DNA of 64,000 nt from Jeotgalibacillus sp. S-D1 (GTDB taxonomy: Bacteria; Bacillota; Bacilli; Bacillales; Jeotgalibacillaceae). The stretch lies in NCBI RefSeq assembly GCF_004358665.1, contig NZ_SMZR01000004.1, positions 62,001 to 126,000 on the forward strand, written 5' to 3'. The notes under the pieces are model-generated. The model was not told the DNA's origin. It did not search any database and saw only the letters and a list, made by a program, of their open reading frames with translations. Shown here piece after piece: positions 7,705 through 16,069 of the stretch. The position numbers and the translations under genes are program-made. Position 1 is the first letter of the stretch. Every line of letters begins with the position of its first letter.

Positions 7705-9153
7705 ATGACAAATCAAAAACGGCCAGTTGTAGCAGTTACAGGCGCCAGCGGTTATATAGGCAGTCATTTACTCGACCAGGTAACAAAGCAGGCAGATGTA
7801 ATTGCCCTTTCAAGAAATGGCGATGATAAACAAAACAGTGAACATGTAACCTGGCGTTCATGTGATTTCTATTCCCTTGGAGACGCAGAAAAAGGTCTTG
7901 AGGGAGCAGATTATGCAATTTATCTTGTCCATTCAATGAAGCCCTCCGCCAAGCTGACTCAAGCAAAATTCGAAGATATGGATATTATACTGGCAGATAA
8001 TTTCGCACAGGCAGCAAAAAAGCAGGGAATTAAACAAATTATTTATTTGAGCGGTATTGTTCCTAAGGATGATGGAAATCTTTCCCGGCATTTAAAGAGC
8101 CGTTTAGAGGTTCAAAAAGTGCTTAGTTCTTATGGTGTACCGGTCACGACTATCCGTGCCGGTTTAATCGTAGGTCCAAAAGGATCTTCTTTTCCGATCC
8201 TTGCAAAATTAGTGAAAAGGCTGCCGTACATGCTGCTGCCCAAATGGACGCGGACAAAAACGCATCCAATTGCATTGAAAGACGTGATTCAGTCACTTAG
8301 CAGCAGCCTGGGCAATAAAAGAGTAGAAGACCGGTCAGTTGATGTGGGGGGACCGGAAGTCATGACCTATAAAGAAATGATGAAGCAAACAGCAGAAGCA
8401 ATGGGCAAAAAACCCAAAGTTGTGGACATTCCTCTTTTAACCGTTAATCTTTCAAGACTTTGGGTAACGCTTGTCACGGGAGCTCCTAAGGAAATGGTGT
8501 ACCCGCTGATTGAAAGCCTGGAGCATCCGATGGTTGCAAAGGACACAGTTGAGGGAATCAGTCATGGGAAAACCACTTTTCAAGAAGCAGCAAAATCCGC
8601 ACTTGATGCCACGGAGAAGGAAGAAAAGAAAAGTCAATCCTCCGGTTCAAGATCGGGATCAAAAGCAGGAAATGACGTGCGTTCCGTGCAGCGCATTCTA
8701 TTGCCGGAAGGCAGAAATGCCGATTGGGCCGGCACTTCTTATATGAAGTGGCTTTCTAGTCTTGCCTCACCCATGTTGAAGGCTGATGTGGACGAGCAAA
8801 AAAATTGCCGTATCCGGCTGTTTTCTAAAACAAAAACAATTCTGGAACTGACCTATTCTAAAGAGCGAAGCAGTGAAACCCGTGCACTTTACTATATAAC
8901 AGGAGGACTTTTTGCAAGTGTTGATGATAAAAGCAGGGGGAGAATTGAATTTAGGCAAATTCCCAATACGCAGGAGTGCATCGTGGCAATCCATGAATAT
9001 CGGCCTTCACTTCCATGGGGCATCTACAAATACACGCAGGCGAAGTTTCATTTATGGGTAATGTATTTGTTTAAAAAGCACCTGCTTACTTTGATGAAAA
9101 GTGAAAAGAATAGTGAACGTTTTGGACAGGAAAAAAGAATAGCAGAAGCTTAA
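7705..9153 (+). CDS. NAD(P)-binding atypical SDR with C-terminal DUF2867-like domain
   Basis: A 482-residue two-part protein. The N-terminal half is an NmrA/atypical-SDR Rossmann domain with TGASGYIG at residues 12-19 and YLSGIVP and GPKGSSF segments. A basic, Ser/Lys-rich linker (about residues 300-330) separates it from a C-terminal domain containing GGLFASVDDKSRGRIEFRQI and RPSLPWGIYKYTQAKFHLWV. These match the DUF2867 domain that follows the Rossmann fold in YbjT-like proteins. The substrate is unknown. I start at the ATG at 7705 (9 nt after GGAG) rather than the TTG at 7690. A SigB-like promoter precedes it. Confidence 0.8.
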   Translation: MTNQKRPVVAVTGASGYIGSHLLDQVTKQADVIALSRNGDDKQNSEHVTWRSCDFYSLGDAEKGLEGADYAIYLVHSMKPSAKLTQAKFEDMDIILADNFAQAAKKQGIKQIIYLSGIVPKDDGNLSRHLKSRLEVQKVLSSYGVPVTTIRAGLIVGPKGSSFPILAKLVKRLPYMLLPKWTRTKTHPIALKDVIQSLSSSLGNKRVEDRSVDVGGPEVMTYKEMMKQTAEAMGKKPKVVDIPLLTVNLSRLWVTLVTGAPKEMVYPLIESLEHPMVAKDTVEGISHGKTTFQEAAKSALDATEKEEKKSQSSGSRSGSKAGNDVRSVQRILLPEGRNADWAGTSYMKWLSSLASPMLKADVDEQKNCRIRLFSKTKTILELTYSKERSSETRALYYITGGLFASVDDKSRGRIEFRQIPNTQECIVAIHEYRPSLPWGIYKYTQAKFHLWVMYLFKKHLLTLMKSEKNSERFGQEKRIAEA

Positions 9154-9244
9154 AAAGGGTGATTCAGCTCGTTTATAAAACCTGAATCTTGTATGAAACA
9201 AATCCTCGGTCTGTGCCGTTATGCCCTGGTGTGTGGTGGCAGAA

Positions 9245-9458
9245 CGATATAAGTGTGAAGAGGATCGATATCCAGCAAAAGATGATCGATAAAAGAGAAA
9301 ATAGGTATGATAAATCGCGTGAGAGGAGAGGAATGATCGATAAAAGTTGAAGAGTGATCGATATCCGGTCTTAAAGTGATCGATAAAAGTCAAAAAGTGA
9401 TCGATAAACTCAAAAAGAAGAGCGATAAACCCGTGGTCTGTGCGGCTATGAGCCGATA
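9245..9458. repeat. 21-bp-periodic array, core GATCGATA(AAAG)
   Basis: CGATA (once TGATA) begins at 9245, 9266, 9287, 9308, 9338, 9359, 9381, 9402, 9423 and 9454. The steps are 21, 21, 21, 30, 21, 22, 21, 21 and 31 bp. Best units read GTGATCGATAAAAG, with variable spacers. The array is flanked by a longer repeated block around GGTCTGTGC (9207 and 9434 regions; a degenerate GGCCTGTGG near 9466). It lies between two plus-strand genes with no other content. A minus-strand open frame reads as YRS-led heptads but lacks a translation signal. Confidence 0.88.
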
Positions 9459-9579
9459 AACCCGCGGCCTGTGGCGCACAGACTTTGCCATCAAATCAAA
9501 TTTTTGTTATTGGCAGGCACCGATAATTAATAAATCATCTCCGTATTGGTTATATTATCATTTATGGAGGTGAGACAAA

Positions 9580-9753
9580 ATGACAAACCAACAAAACAAC
9601 AACAATGAAAACCAACAACAACGTGACAACAATAATGGAAATCAACAGCAACAACAACGTAATAACCAAAATAATAAAGAAAATTACCAAACTGAATTTG
9701 GTAAAGAAATGAAACAAGAAAAAAGAAACAACAAACAACAAGAAAAGAAATAA
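9580..9753 (+). CDS. Asn/Gln-rich small protein, gamma-type SASP-like
   Basis: A 57-residue protein with an excellent GGAGGTGA site 5 nt before the ATG. The first 32 residues are almost only N and Q (MTNQQNNNNENQQQ). The end has NYQTEFGKEMKQEKRNNK and a Lys-rich tail. The (Y/F)xTEFGxE segment within an N/Q-rich small protein recalls gamma-type small acid-soluble spore proteins (SspE), which are amino-acid stores degraded during germination. It lacks the duplicated segment of full-size SspE and a visible GPR cleavage site, so this is a resemblance and not an assignment. A terminator follows. Confidence 0.6.
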   Translation: MTNQQNNNNENQQQRDNNNGNQQQQQRNNQNNKENYQTEFGKEMKQEKRNNKQQEKK

Positions 9754-9764
9754 TGACGTAAGAA

Positions 9765-9797
9765 AATCCCCGTTCTAATTTAGAACGGGGATTTTTT
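9765..9797 (+). terminator. Terminator after the Asn/Gln-rich protein gene
   Basis: AATCCCCGTTCTAA pairs perfectly with TTAGAACGGGGATT, followed by TTTTT. Confidence 0.9.
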
Positions 9798-9935
9798 TGT
9801 GGAATCGGCCGAACCTTCGAGTTTTCTGAAGCCTTGTACCAGCCTTATCGATGTATTGTTTTCAGACTTCCATCACTATAGATTGTTGCAATTATGGTCA
9901 TACTATCGACACCATATACTTGCGGGGTGCTGAAA

Positions 9936-10619
9936 ATGAGCTTTTCATTTGAATTTTTTCTTAAACCGGTCCTTGTCTTTGTCGTTGCGTATTTGTCCAT
10001 GAGAGCGATGGGGAAAAAGGCAGCTACTGAAATGTCAGGGATTGATTTAATGATGGTGATGGTCTTAGGCACAGTGGTTGCAGAGCCGATTACATCAAGT
10101 AAACTTGGAACGGCATTTGGATACGCGGCTATATTTGTCGCGCTGTATGTCATATACAGCTATATGGAGCTGACCAATTTATTTAAAAGGTGGATTACTC
10201 CGACTCAGACAATTTTAATCGATGAAGGAAAAATAATGGTAAAAAGTCTTCGGAAAGAACGTGTGGAAGTCGAACAGCTTCTTGCTCAAATGCGTGTTGC
10301 GGGGTATACAGATATTAGTGATATTGCCCGTGCTACGCTTGAGCAGACAGGGGAGATCAGTTTCATTCCAACAGAAAAAGCTAGACCGCTGCAAGCCGGT
10401 GATATGAATATAAGCTCCACGCCAACCTACATGCCCATCCCCATTATTATTGACGGGACGATTCAAAAAACGAATCTTGCCTATATTAACAGGGATCTTA
10501 ACTGGCTTAAGGCTCAGTTGGAGACCTATCAGCTCCAAATTGAAGACGTTAACCGAATAATCCTCGCGACTTATAACATCAGAGGTTTATTGGACTTATA
10601 CTGGAAAGAGCAGGACTGA
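9936..10619 (+). CDS. YetF-type (DUF421) membrane protein
   Basis: A 227-residue protein of the DUF421/YetF family. It has about three N-terminal membrane helices (FFLKPVLVFVVAYLSM, IDLMMVMVLGTVVAEPI and the AIFVALYVIYSYME region), then a cytoplasmic C-terminal part with PTQTILIDEGKIM, YTDISDIARATLEQTGEISF and IDGTIQKTNL, the tandem YetF-domain signatures. Members are often spore-associated in Bacillus (SpoVA-neighbour and YetF/YdfR/YdfS types), but the molecular role is not established. I start at the ATG at 9936, which follows GCGGGGTG; the ATG at 9894 has no ribosome binding site. It converges on ligD with only 10 bp between the stops. Confidence 0.85.
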   Translation: MSFSFEFFLKPVLVFVVAYLSMRAMGKKAATEMSGIDLMMVMVLGTVVAEPITSSKLGTAFGYAAIFVALYVIYSYMELTNLFKRWITPTQTILIDEGKIMVKSLRKERVEVEQLLAQMRVAGYTDISDIARATLEQTGEISFIPTEKARPLQAGDMNISSTPTYMPIPIIIDGTIQKTNLAYINRDLNWLKAQLETYQLQIEDVNRIILATYNIRGLLDLYWKEQD

Positions 10620-10629
10620 TAAAATGTGT

Positions 10630-12471
10630 TTAGGTTAGATCCTGCAATTGTCTCAGGACATCGGCAAAGGGCTGATCGTCTGCTTGCTGACGAAACGAAG
10701 AAAATGGATCTGACTGGCGTTTCATCCGTTCCAGCACAGCAGGCAGGGGGAAAAGGGCCGGAGTCAATGAGTCGTTAATTTCTTCCCAATTCAGCGGTAC
10801 TGCAACTAAACCCTGCTCGTTTCCTCTCGGAGAATAAGGTGCAATGATGGTTTTTCCTTCATCATGCTGAATATAATCCAAATAAAGCTTGTTGCCGCGG
10901 TTCTTTTTCAAACGTTCAGTGGTGAACCACTGTGGCTCCTGCTCGCACAGGAAAGTGCAGACAAAAGAAGTAAACAGCCGGGTTTCTTCGTAAGTAAACG
11001 CATTTTTGGGCAAAGGCAGATAAACCTGCAGTCCTTTTCCTCCGGAGACTTTTACAAACGAATGAAGACCAAATTGATCAAAAATAGCTTTCATGCGAAT
11101 AGCCGCTTCTATTGCCAGGGAAAATTCATTAACTGAAGGCGGATCCAAATCAAACACAATTTCGGTTGGACGAGCTGTATCAATGGTTTGAAAGGGAATA
11201 TGAAACTCAAGTGCCAGTTGATTGCCCAGCCACAGCAGCGTTTCCATATCGTTGCATAAAATATAGCGGATATCCTCCACCTGTTTCGTCAAGACAAAAC
11301 CAGGCGCGTAATCTGGACAGTTTTTTTGATAAAACCTTTCATCATTTGCCCCATGAGGATAACGAATTACGGTAAGCAGTCGATCTTTTAAAAAAGGCAG
11401 CAGCCGCGGCGCAATGAGCTGTAAATACAACAAATAGTCATCTTTATCAAGACCGACTGCCGGCCATACTGGTTTATCGGGGTGAGTGATGTCCACTTTT
11501 TCCGGCAGAGGATGCAGCTGGCGATTGAGTGATTTCCACGTGCAATCATCCGGACTTTTTTCGAAATTAAACGCATGAAACCGTGGTTCGCGCAGATGCT
11601 TGCCGTCAAAATCGATGCAGGCAATATCTACACAAATAGAAGGCGGCAGCTCCCAGACAGTAGAAGATTTTTTTTCACCTCTGGACTGAAAGAGCTCCAT
11701 TAATGTTTTTTCCTCTTCGGCTGTCAGGCCATGCCGGAAATGAACAACTTCAAGTGCGGAATTCTGCGGATCATATACTGCTCCAAGAAAATAACCGTTG
11801 TTTTTATCCCACCTTGTTAAAAATACACTGACATACCGCCAGTTTTTCTGCTTTAACCAATGGCTGCTTCGTTTACCTATCTGCCACTTGCTGTTTTTCT
11901 TTTTGGCAATAATCCCTTCACCATTGGCGGAAACTGTTTTATTCCAAGCATCGTCTCTTTTTTTGAAGTGGTCGATTGCCTGTAACTTATTCGTATCCAG
12001 GTAGTCCACCTGCAGGGGAAGCGATAAAGCTTTAAAGAGTTTTTTTAATTGTTCTTTTCGCTTGGAAAGCGTTGATTCCATCAGGCTTTCACCATTGACC
12101 GTTAACAGGTCAAAGATTACAAAATGGCAGGGGAAATTATTCATATGGTCCTGGATAACCGATTTGCTGCTCATTCGTCCTCTTGTTTGAACAACGGAAA
12201 AATTACTTTGGTAGGAATTGATCAAATGCACAATTTCACCATCAAGCAGCAGCGGTAAATGCGGTATGATTTCGTCATACAGGTCTTCGCAAAACTGGAC
12301 AATTTCAGGAAACATCTTGTTAAGCGGTTTTTCATTGCGGCTGATCAGCTTCGGAGTCCGTTCTTCCCATAGGATTAAGCAGCGGAAACCATCGTACTTT
12401 ATTTCATATATCCATTCGTTTCCTTGTGGAAGATCTGACGCAGGGGTTAAAAGCATGGGTTTCACACTCAT
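10630..12471 (-). CDS. ligD: ATP-dependent DNA ligase D (ligase-polymerase)
   Basis: A 613-residue protein of the Bacillus LigD layout: ligase domain first, then primase-polymerase, without a phosphoesterase domain. The adenylation motif EIKYDGFR carries K25. Other ligase motifs include LLDGEIV and EGIIAKKK. The C-terminal part has VIRYPHG, the metal-binding FDLDPP and KVSGGKGLQVYLPL of LigD polymerases. It fills and seals double-strand breaks with Ku in non-homologous end joining, which protects dormant spores. It is divergent from ku, 107 bp apart. ATG 12471 lies very close to AAGGTGG; GTG at 12465 is a plausible alternative start. Confidence 0.95.
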   Translation of the reverse strand: MSVKPMLLTPASDLPQGNEWIYEIKYDGFRCLILWEERTPKLISRNEKPLNKMFPEIVQFCEDLYDEIIPHLPLLLDGEIVHLINSYQSNFSVVQTRGRMSSKSVIQDHMNNFPCHFVIFDLLTVNGESLMESTLSKRKEQLKKLFKALSLPLQVDYLDTNKLQAIDHFKKRDDAWNKTVSANGEGIIAKKKNSKWQIGKRSSHWLKQKNWRYVSVFLTRWDKNNGYFLGAVYDPQNSALEVVHFRHGLTAEEEKTLMELFQSRGEKKSSTVWELPPSICVDIACIDFDGKHLREPRFHAFNFEKSPDDCTWKSLNRQLHPLPEKVDITHPDKPVWPAVGLDKDDYLLYLQLIAPRLLPFLKDRLLTVIRYPHGANDERFYQKNCPDYAPGFVLTKQVEDIRYILCNDMETLLWLGNQLALEFHIPFQTIDTARPTEIVFDLDPPSVNEFSLAIEAAIRMKAIFDQFGLHSFVKVSGGKGLQVYLPLPKNAFTYEETRLFTSFVCTFLCEQEPQWFTTERLKKNRGNKLYLDYIQHDEGKTIIAPYSPRGNEQGLVAVPLNWEEINDSLTPALFPLPAVLERMKRQSDPFSSFRQQADDQPFADVLRQLQDLT

Positions 12472-12523
12472 TCCACCTTTCTACTGACTATCCATTAGGT
12501 TTTGATGTTCTTTTGCTTCTCAT

Positions 12524-12553
12524 ACATAAATAACACCAAACTACTGCATAGTA
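12524..12553 (+). promoter_or_regulatory. Weak SigG-like promoter for ku
   Basis: ACATA and CATAGTA are separated by 18 bp, approximating the forespore SigG pattern (gHATR, 18 bp, CATWHTA) with one mismatch in each box. In B. subtilis these genes are forespore-expressed, which motivates the call. Evidence is weak. Confidence 0.25.
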
Positions 12554-12578
12554 AGATAAAAACAGGCAGGTGGATAAA

Positions 12579-13418
12579 ATGCATACAGTTTGGAAGGGAA
12601 GCATTAGCTTTGGCCTGGTTAACATCCCGGTAAAGCTTCATACAGCAACAGAAAACAAGGATATTAAACTGCGTCAGCTGCATAAGGAATGTCACGCCCC
12701 AATCAATTATAAAAAGGTTTGTTCAGGGTGCGAAAAAGAAGTGGAAAATGATGATATTGTAAAAGCATATGAGTATTCAAAAAATAAATTTGTGGTGCTC
12801 GATGACGAAGAGCTTGAAAAGCTTAAAAAGGAAAATGAGGATAAGGCAGTTGAAATTATCGACTTTGTAAAACTTGAAGAAATTGATCCGATTTATTTTG
12901 AAAAAAGCTATTTTATGGCACCGGACACTGGCGGATCAAAAGCGTATTCTCTGCTGAAAAAGGCGCTTGAGGATTCCGGGAAAATTGGAGTGGCCAAGAT
13001 TATTATCCGTTCAAAGGAGCAGCTTGCGGTCGTTCGGGTCTATAATGACACCCTGGTGATGGAAACCATTCATTTTCCGGATGAAGTGCGCAGTTCAAAG
13101 GATGTTCCAAACGTTCCTGAAGATGCTAATGTAGTCAAAAAAGAACTGGATACAGCTCTTTTGCTGATTGACCAATTAACGACTACGTTTGAACCGGAAA
13201 AATATACGGACGATTACCGTACAGCCCTAATGGAACTCATTGAACAGAAAAAAACAGGAAAGAAAACCGTTACAGCGGCCGAACGCAAACAGCCGACTAC
13301 AGCTTCAAATGTTACAGAGCTTATGGCTGCACTTCAAGCCTCTGTGGATAAAACCAAAAAGAAAAAAACCGCTCCTAAAAAGCGTGCAGCTCCTGCAAAG
13401 GCGAAAAAGAACGCTTGA
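12579..13418 (+). CDS. ku: Ku protein, non-homologous end joining
   Basis: A 279-residue bacterial Ku. The N-terminus MHTVWKGSISFGLVNIPVKL is the family signature, followed by CHAPINYKKVCSGCEKEV and the EEIDPIYFEKSYFMAPD segment. It forms a homodimeric ring on DNA ends and recruits LigD. The C-terminal 40 residues are very Lys/Ala-rich (KKKKTAPKKRAAPAKAKK), the usual DNA-binding tail. I start at the ATG at 12579, about 5 nt after AGGTGG; the GTG at 12570 is within that site. It is divergent from ligD, so the two NHEJ partners share an intergenic region. Confidence 0.95.
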   Translation: MHTVWKGSISFGLVNIPVKLHTATENKDIKLRQLHKECHAPINYKKVCSGCEKEVENDDIVKAYEYSKNKFVVLDDEELEKLKKENEDKAVEIIDFVKLEEIDPIYFEKSYFMAPDTGGSKAYSLLKKALEDSGKIGVAKIIIRSKEQLAVVRVYNDTLVMETIHFPDEVRSSKDVPNVPEDANVVKKELDTALLLIDQLTTTFEPEKYTDDYRTALMELIEQKKTGKKTVTAAERKQPTTASNVTELMAALQASVDKTKKKKTAPKKRAAPAKAKKNA

Positions 13419-13458
13419 GTTTTGATTTTGATTCCATCTAGTCCTAACTCAAAAACAA

Positions 13459-13492
13459 AAGCCGCTGCCCATAATTCAGAAGGGCAGCGGCT
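13459..13492. terminator. Bidirectional terminator between ku and hmp
   Basis: AAGCCGCTGCCC pairs perfectly with GGGCAGCGGCTT. On the minus strand it is followed by TTGTTTTTG and on the plus strand by GCTTGTG, so it mainly serves hmp. Confidence 0.8.
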
Positions 13493-13500
13493 TGCTTGTG

Positions 13501-14712
13501 TTAATTTTTAACGCTTGTATCTGTATCGATTGCCATGGCAGGGCCGAAAAATTCATATTGAATTTGTTCAGCGGGGATGCCCGTTTCTAAAAGTGATTGA
13601 ATAATTGCTTCCATAAAACGAACAGGTCCGCATATAAAACAGAGGCTGTCATGATCAACAATTGAGTCCAGGATTTTTGTGTTTAAGTAACCGGTAAAAT
13701 CGCTGCCCTCATTCCCATCTTCATAGATCAGGTAGCTTTTTCCGTTTTCAAGCTTTTTCATTATTTCTTTTACATCATTGGAAAAGGCATGAACCTCCTG
13801 GTTACGGGCTGCATGAATGAAGGTTACAGGCCGTGATGGGTTCTCTTTCGCGACAGATTCAAGCATGCTAAACATTGGCGTTACCCCCACGCCGCCACTG
13901 ATAAGAGTAAGGGGCTTGCTGTCATGGACATCGCAATAGAAATCTCCAGCTGGCACACTTACTTCCAATGTATCGCCCTCAGCAAGAGAACGGTGAAGGT
14001 GAGTAGACACAGCCCCATTAGGCTCCTGGTCATTTTCCTGTTTTACAGAAATTCGATAATACTCTGGGGTGTAGGCAGATGACAGGCTGTATTGTCTGTT
14101 CAATATATATTTTTGACCGGGAACTTGCAGCCGGACCGTAATATATTGGCCTGGCAGGAAAGAAGGAACCTTGGAACCGTCTTTTGGCTGTAAGTAAAAA
14201 GAAGTAATAAGCGTGCTTTCTTCCACTTTTTTTACCACAATGAATTCCTTAAAGCCTTCCCAGCCGTCCACTTTTGTTTCAGCTTTCGTATACATATCTT
14301 TTTCTATTGAAATAAATACATTGGCGATCACACCGTAAGCTTCTTCCCATGCTTGCATAATTTCATCAGTTGCATCTTCTTTAAGAACATTCTTAATGGC
14401 TTTTAATAAATATTCTCCAACAATCGGATAGTGCTCAGGCTTCACTCCAAGGCTGCGATGCTTGTGGGCGATTTTCTCTACGGCAGGAAGAATCCTTTCA
14501 AGATGTTCGATATTTTGGGCAGCTGCATACACTGCATTGGCCAAAGCAGTTTGTTGTCTTCCTTGTGTCTGGTTTGTGTGATTAAAAATATTTAATAGTT
14601 CAGGGTGTGCTTCAAATAACATTTGATAAAATACAGTGGTTATTTCTGTTCCGGTTGTTTCCAAAACAGGCGCTGTGGATTTAATGATGTCAATCGTTTT
14701 TTGTGATAGCAT
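13501..14712 (-). CDS. hmp: Flavohemoprotein, nitric oxide dioxygenase
   Basis: A 403-residue protein with a globin domain (residues about 1-140, proximal His85 in AHKHRSLGV), an FAD domain (RQYSLSS) and an NAD domain (GGVGVTPMFSM, then FICGP). It converts nitric oxide to nitrate with oxygen and NADH, protecting against nitrosative stress. I start at the ATG at 14712, 8 nt after AGGAG; the upstream GTG at 14721 lies in that region. It is divergent from nsrR, and two NsrR-type palindromic sites lie just upstream of hmp, which predicts repression relieved by NO. Confidence 0.96.
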   Translation of the reverse strand: MLSQKTIDIIKSTAPVLETTGTEITTVFYQMLFEAHPELLNIFNHTNQTQGRQQTALANAVYAAAQNIEHLERILPAVEKIAHKHRSLGVKPEHYPIVGEYLLKAIKNVLKEDATDEIMQAWEEAYGVIANVFISIEKDMYTKAETKVDGWEGFKEFIVVKKVEESTLITSFYLQPKDGSKVPSFLPGQYITVRLQVPGQKYILNRQYSLSSAYTPEYYRISVKQENDQEPNGAVSTHLHRSLAEGDTLEVSVPAGDFYCDVHDSKPLTLISGGVGVTPMFSMLESVAKENPSRPVTFIHAARNQEVHAFSNDVKEIMKKLENGKSYLIYEDGNEGSDFTGYLNTKILDSIVDHDSLCFICGPVRFMEAIIQSLLETGIPAEQIQYEFFGPAMAIDTDTSVKN

Positions 14713-14736
14713 TTCTTCCACTCCTTAGGGTTTTTT

Positions 14737-14761
14737 AAAGATATATTTTATTTACATCTTT
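14737..14761. promoter_or_regulatory. NsrR-type operator, promoter-proximal to hmp
   Basis: A 25-bp palindrome with arms AAAGAT and ATCTTT and inner TATATTTTATTTA, close to the AAGATGTATTT-type NsrR half-sites. It starts 25 bp upstream of the hmp start codon. Confidence 0.7.
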
Positions 14762-14788
14762 ACTATACACCCGTTTTCACTAAAAGCA

Positions 14789-14807
14789 ATATATGAAATA
14801 CATCTTT
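14789..14807. promoter_or_regulatory. Second NsrR-type site upstream of hmp
   Basis: ATATATGAAATACATCTTT reads on the minus strand as AAAGATGTATTTCATATAT, a strong match to the left half-site and a good match to the right one. It lies about 80 bp upstream of hmp in the hmp-nsrR intergenic region. Confidence 0.7.
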
Positions 14808-14925
14808 AAAGAAATCTTCACAATTGAACAGCACGCTAAAAGAAGAGTATAATTACAGCACGCTGTAAATGGGAATAATGAAGCAACAGCAGGCACTAAA
14901 TGCTGAAATAATAAAGGTGAGTGAA

Positions 14926-15378
14926 ATGAAACTAACACTATATACAGACTATTCGCTGCGGGTTCTCATCTACTTAGCCTCAAAAAAAGAGCAGGAACGC
15001 TCTAATATACAGGAAATAGCCAATGCCTATCAAATCTCAAAAAATCACTTGATGAAGGTTACACATGAGTTAGGGAAAATGGGCATAATTGAAACCGTCC
15101 GGGGAAGAAATGGGGGCATCCGATTGGCGAAGCGGCCGGAAGAAATCAATATCGGTGCCATCGTTCGCAAAACAGAAGAGGACTTTCATTTGGTGGAATG
15201 CTTTGATCCTGAAAATAACCAATGTGTGATTACGCCTGTTTGCGGCTTAAAACATGTCCTTCACAAAGCACTGGAAGCCTACTTTATTGTATTGGATGAC
15301 TATACACTGAAGGATCTGGTGAAAAACCCGTTTGATCTGCAGTCATTGTTTGGAATGTCAACAAAGGATGAAAGATAG
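14926..15378 (+). CDS. nsrR: Rrf2 family NO-sensing repressor NsrR
   Basis: A 150-residue Rrf2-family regulator. The start MKLTLYTDYSLRVLIYLA is characteristic. The winged helix includes IQEIANAYQISKNHLMKV and RGRNGGIRLA. Three cysteines (C92, C100, C106) are spaced as the iron-sulfur ligands of B. subtilis NsrR. The cluster reacts with NO and releases the protein from promoters such as hmp. I start at the ATG at 14926, 5 nt after AAAGGTGA, giving the normal family length. It is divergent from hmp and lies next to two matching operators. Confidence 0.93.
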   Translation: MKLTLYTDYSLRVLIYLASKKEQERSNIQEIANAYQISKNHLMKVTHELGKMGIIETVRGRNGGIRLAKRPEEINIGAIVRKTEEDFHLVECFDPENNQCVITPVCGLKHVLHKALEAYFIVLDDYTLKDLVKNPFDLQSLFGMSTKDER

Positions 15379-15468
15379 AGCTATGACAGTAGTCCGCTGC
15401 CCTTCTTATTGCATACTAGGACGTCAAATGAGAAGATAATAGTATAATATGGAAGAAAGGTTGAGTGG

Positions 15469-15774
15469 ATGGGTGAAATTTTACTGGTCATCGGTACAGT
15501 CGGTTTTGTGATTGCGCTTATCTGGTCGATGGAGGCAAGAATTCGTCAAATGGACACCAGATTAATCGCTATGCAGCAACGTCTTGAACAGTTGGCAGAA
15601 GCCGCGGGGATCCCTGAGCCGGAAGAAAATGAGGAATTGCGGGCTTTAATTCAAAACGGTAAAAAGGTTGCTGCTGTCAAACGGGCCAGAGAATTATTTG
15701 GATTGTCATTGCTCGAAGCGAAGCAGTATATTGATGCATTGGAAATGAATAGTAAACCATCAGAAAAGGTTTGA
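15469..15774 (+). CDS. Membrane-anchored protein with L7/L12 C-terminal-like domain
   Basis: A 101-residue protein. Residues 2-20 (EILLVIGTVGFVIALIWSM) form a membrane helix. A coiled-coil-prone stretch follows (RIRQMDTRLIAMQQRLEQLA). Residues about 55-92 (LIQNGKKVAAVKRARELFGL then LLEAKQYIDAL) match the C-terminal fold of ribosomal protein L7/L12. Such domains occur in small Bacillus membrane proteins of unknown role; there is no reason to think it is a ribosomal component. The stop codon overlaps the 5' arm of a terminator. Confidence 0.75.
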   Translation: MGEILLVIGTVGFVIALIWSMEARIRQMDTRLIAMQQRLEQLAEAAGIPEPEENEELRALIQNGKKVAAVKRARELFGLSLLEAKQYIDALEMNSKPSEKV

Positions 15775-15795
15775 ACTACATGTTCAGACCTTTTT
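15764..15795 (+). terminator. Terminator overlapping the L12-like gene stop
   Basis: AAAAGGTTTGAAC pairs with GTTCAGACCTTTTT (one mismatch). The stop codon 15772-15774 lies inside the 5' arm. Confidence 0.8.
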
Positions 15796-15801
15796 ATATT
15801 G

Positions 15802-15929
15802 GCTTTGTTAAACCAGACTGTTGATTGCAGCACGAAGGCGCTCACCTCTCCCGCTTCCTTCCGCAGGAGCCTCACACCTTCAGCTCCAATCAACAGTGTG
15901 GAAATATCAATAATCGAATTTAACAAAGC
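15802..15929. mobile_element. MITE-like element with 11-bp perfect terminal inverted repeats
   Basis: GCTTTGTTAAA (15802-15812) and its exact reverse complement TTTAACAAAGC (15919-15929) bound 128 bp. Inside, at 15820-15894, is a second palindromic unit ending GTTGATT and AATCAAC, which is the dispersed Bacillaceae-type repeat in reverse orientation to 53979-54109. There is no transposase gene inside. I see no clear target-site duplication, so mobility is inferred. Confidence 0.6.
15820..15894 (-). repeat. Dispersed GC-rich repeat, short copy (copy C)
   Basis: On the minus strand it reads GTTGATTGGAGCTGAAGGTG, then GGCTCCTGCGG and GCGGGAGAGGTGAG, closely matching the beginning of copy A at 53979. 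It ends in AATCAAC, so it looks like an internally deleted version. Confidence 0.8.
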
Positions 15930-16069
15930 TTCTATATTAAACAACACCTCTCTGACACAGATCAATCGAGCCGTGACCAAAAATCAATGCCTGATTTTTG
16001 GCGATGGTTTAATGAGGGATAGGGTACACTGATGACATAGAATTTCTTCAACAGCATGGGGGTTATCAT

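Noticed and set aside
9052-9393. 113-codon minus-strand frame over the GATCGATA array
   Set aside because: Antisense to the end of the NAD(P)-binding protein gene, without a ribosome binding site; its heptad repeats follow from the array period.
9245-9458. CRISPR array
   Set aside because: Units are 21 bp with a core of only 6-14 bp, spacers of 7-15 bp and no cas genes; this does not fit a CRISPR layout.
15799-16032. 77-codon frame across the MITE-like element
   Set aside because: It reads through the inverted repeats and lacks a ribosome binding site; the DNA is explained as a repeat.
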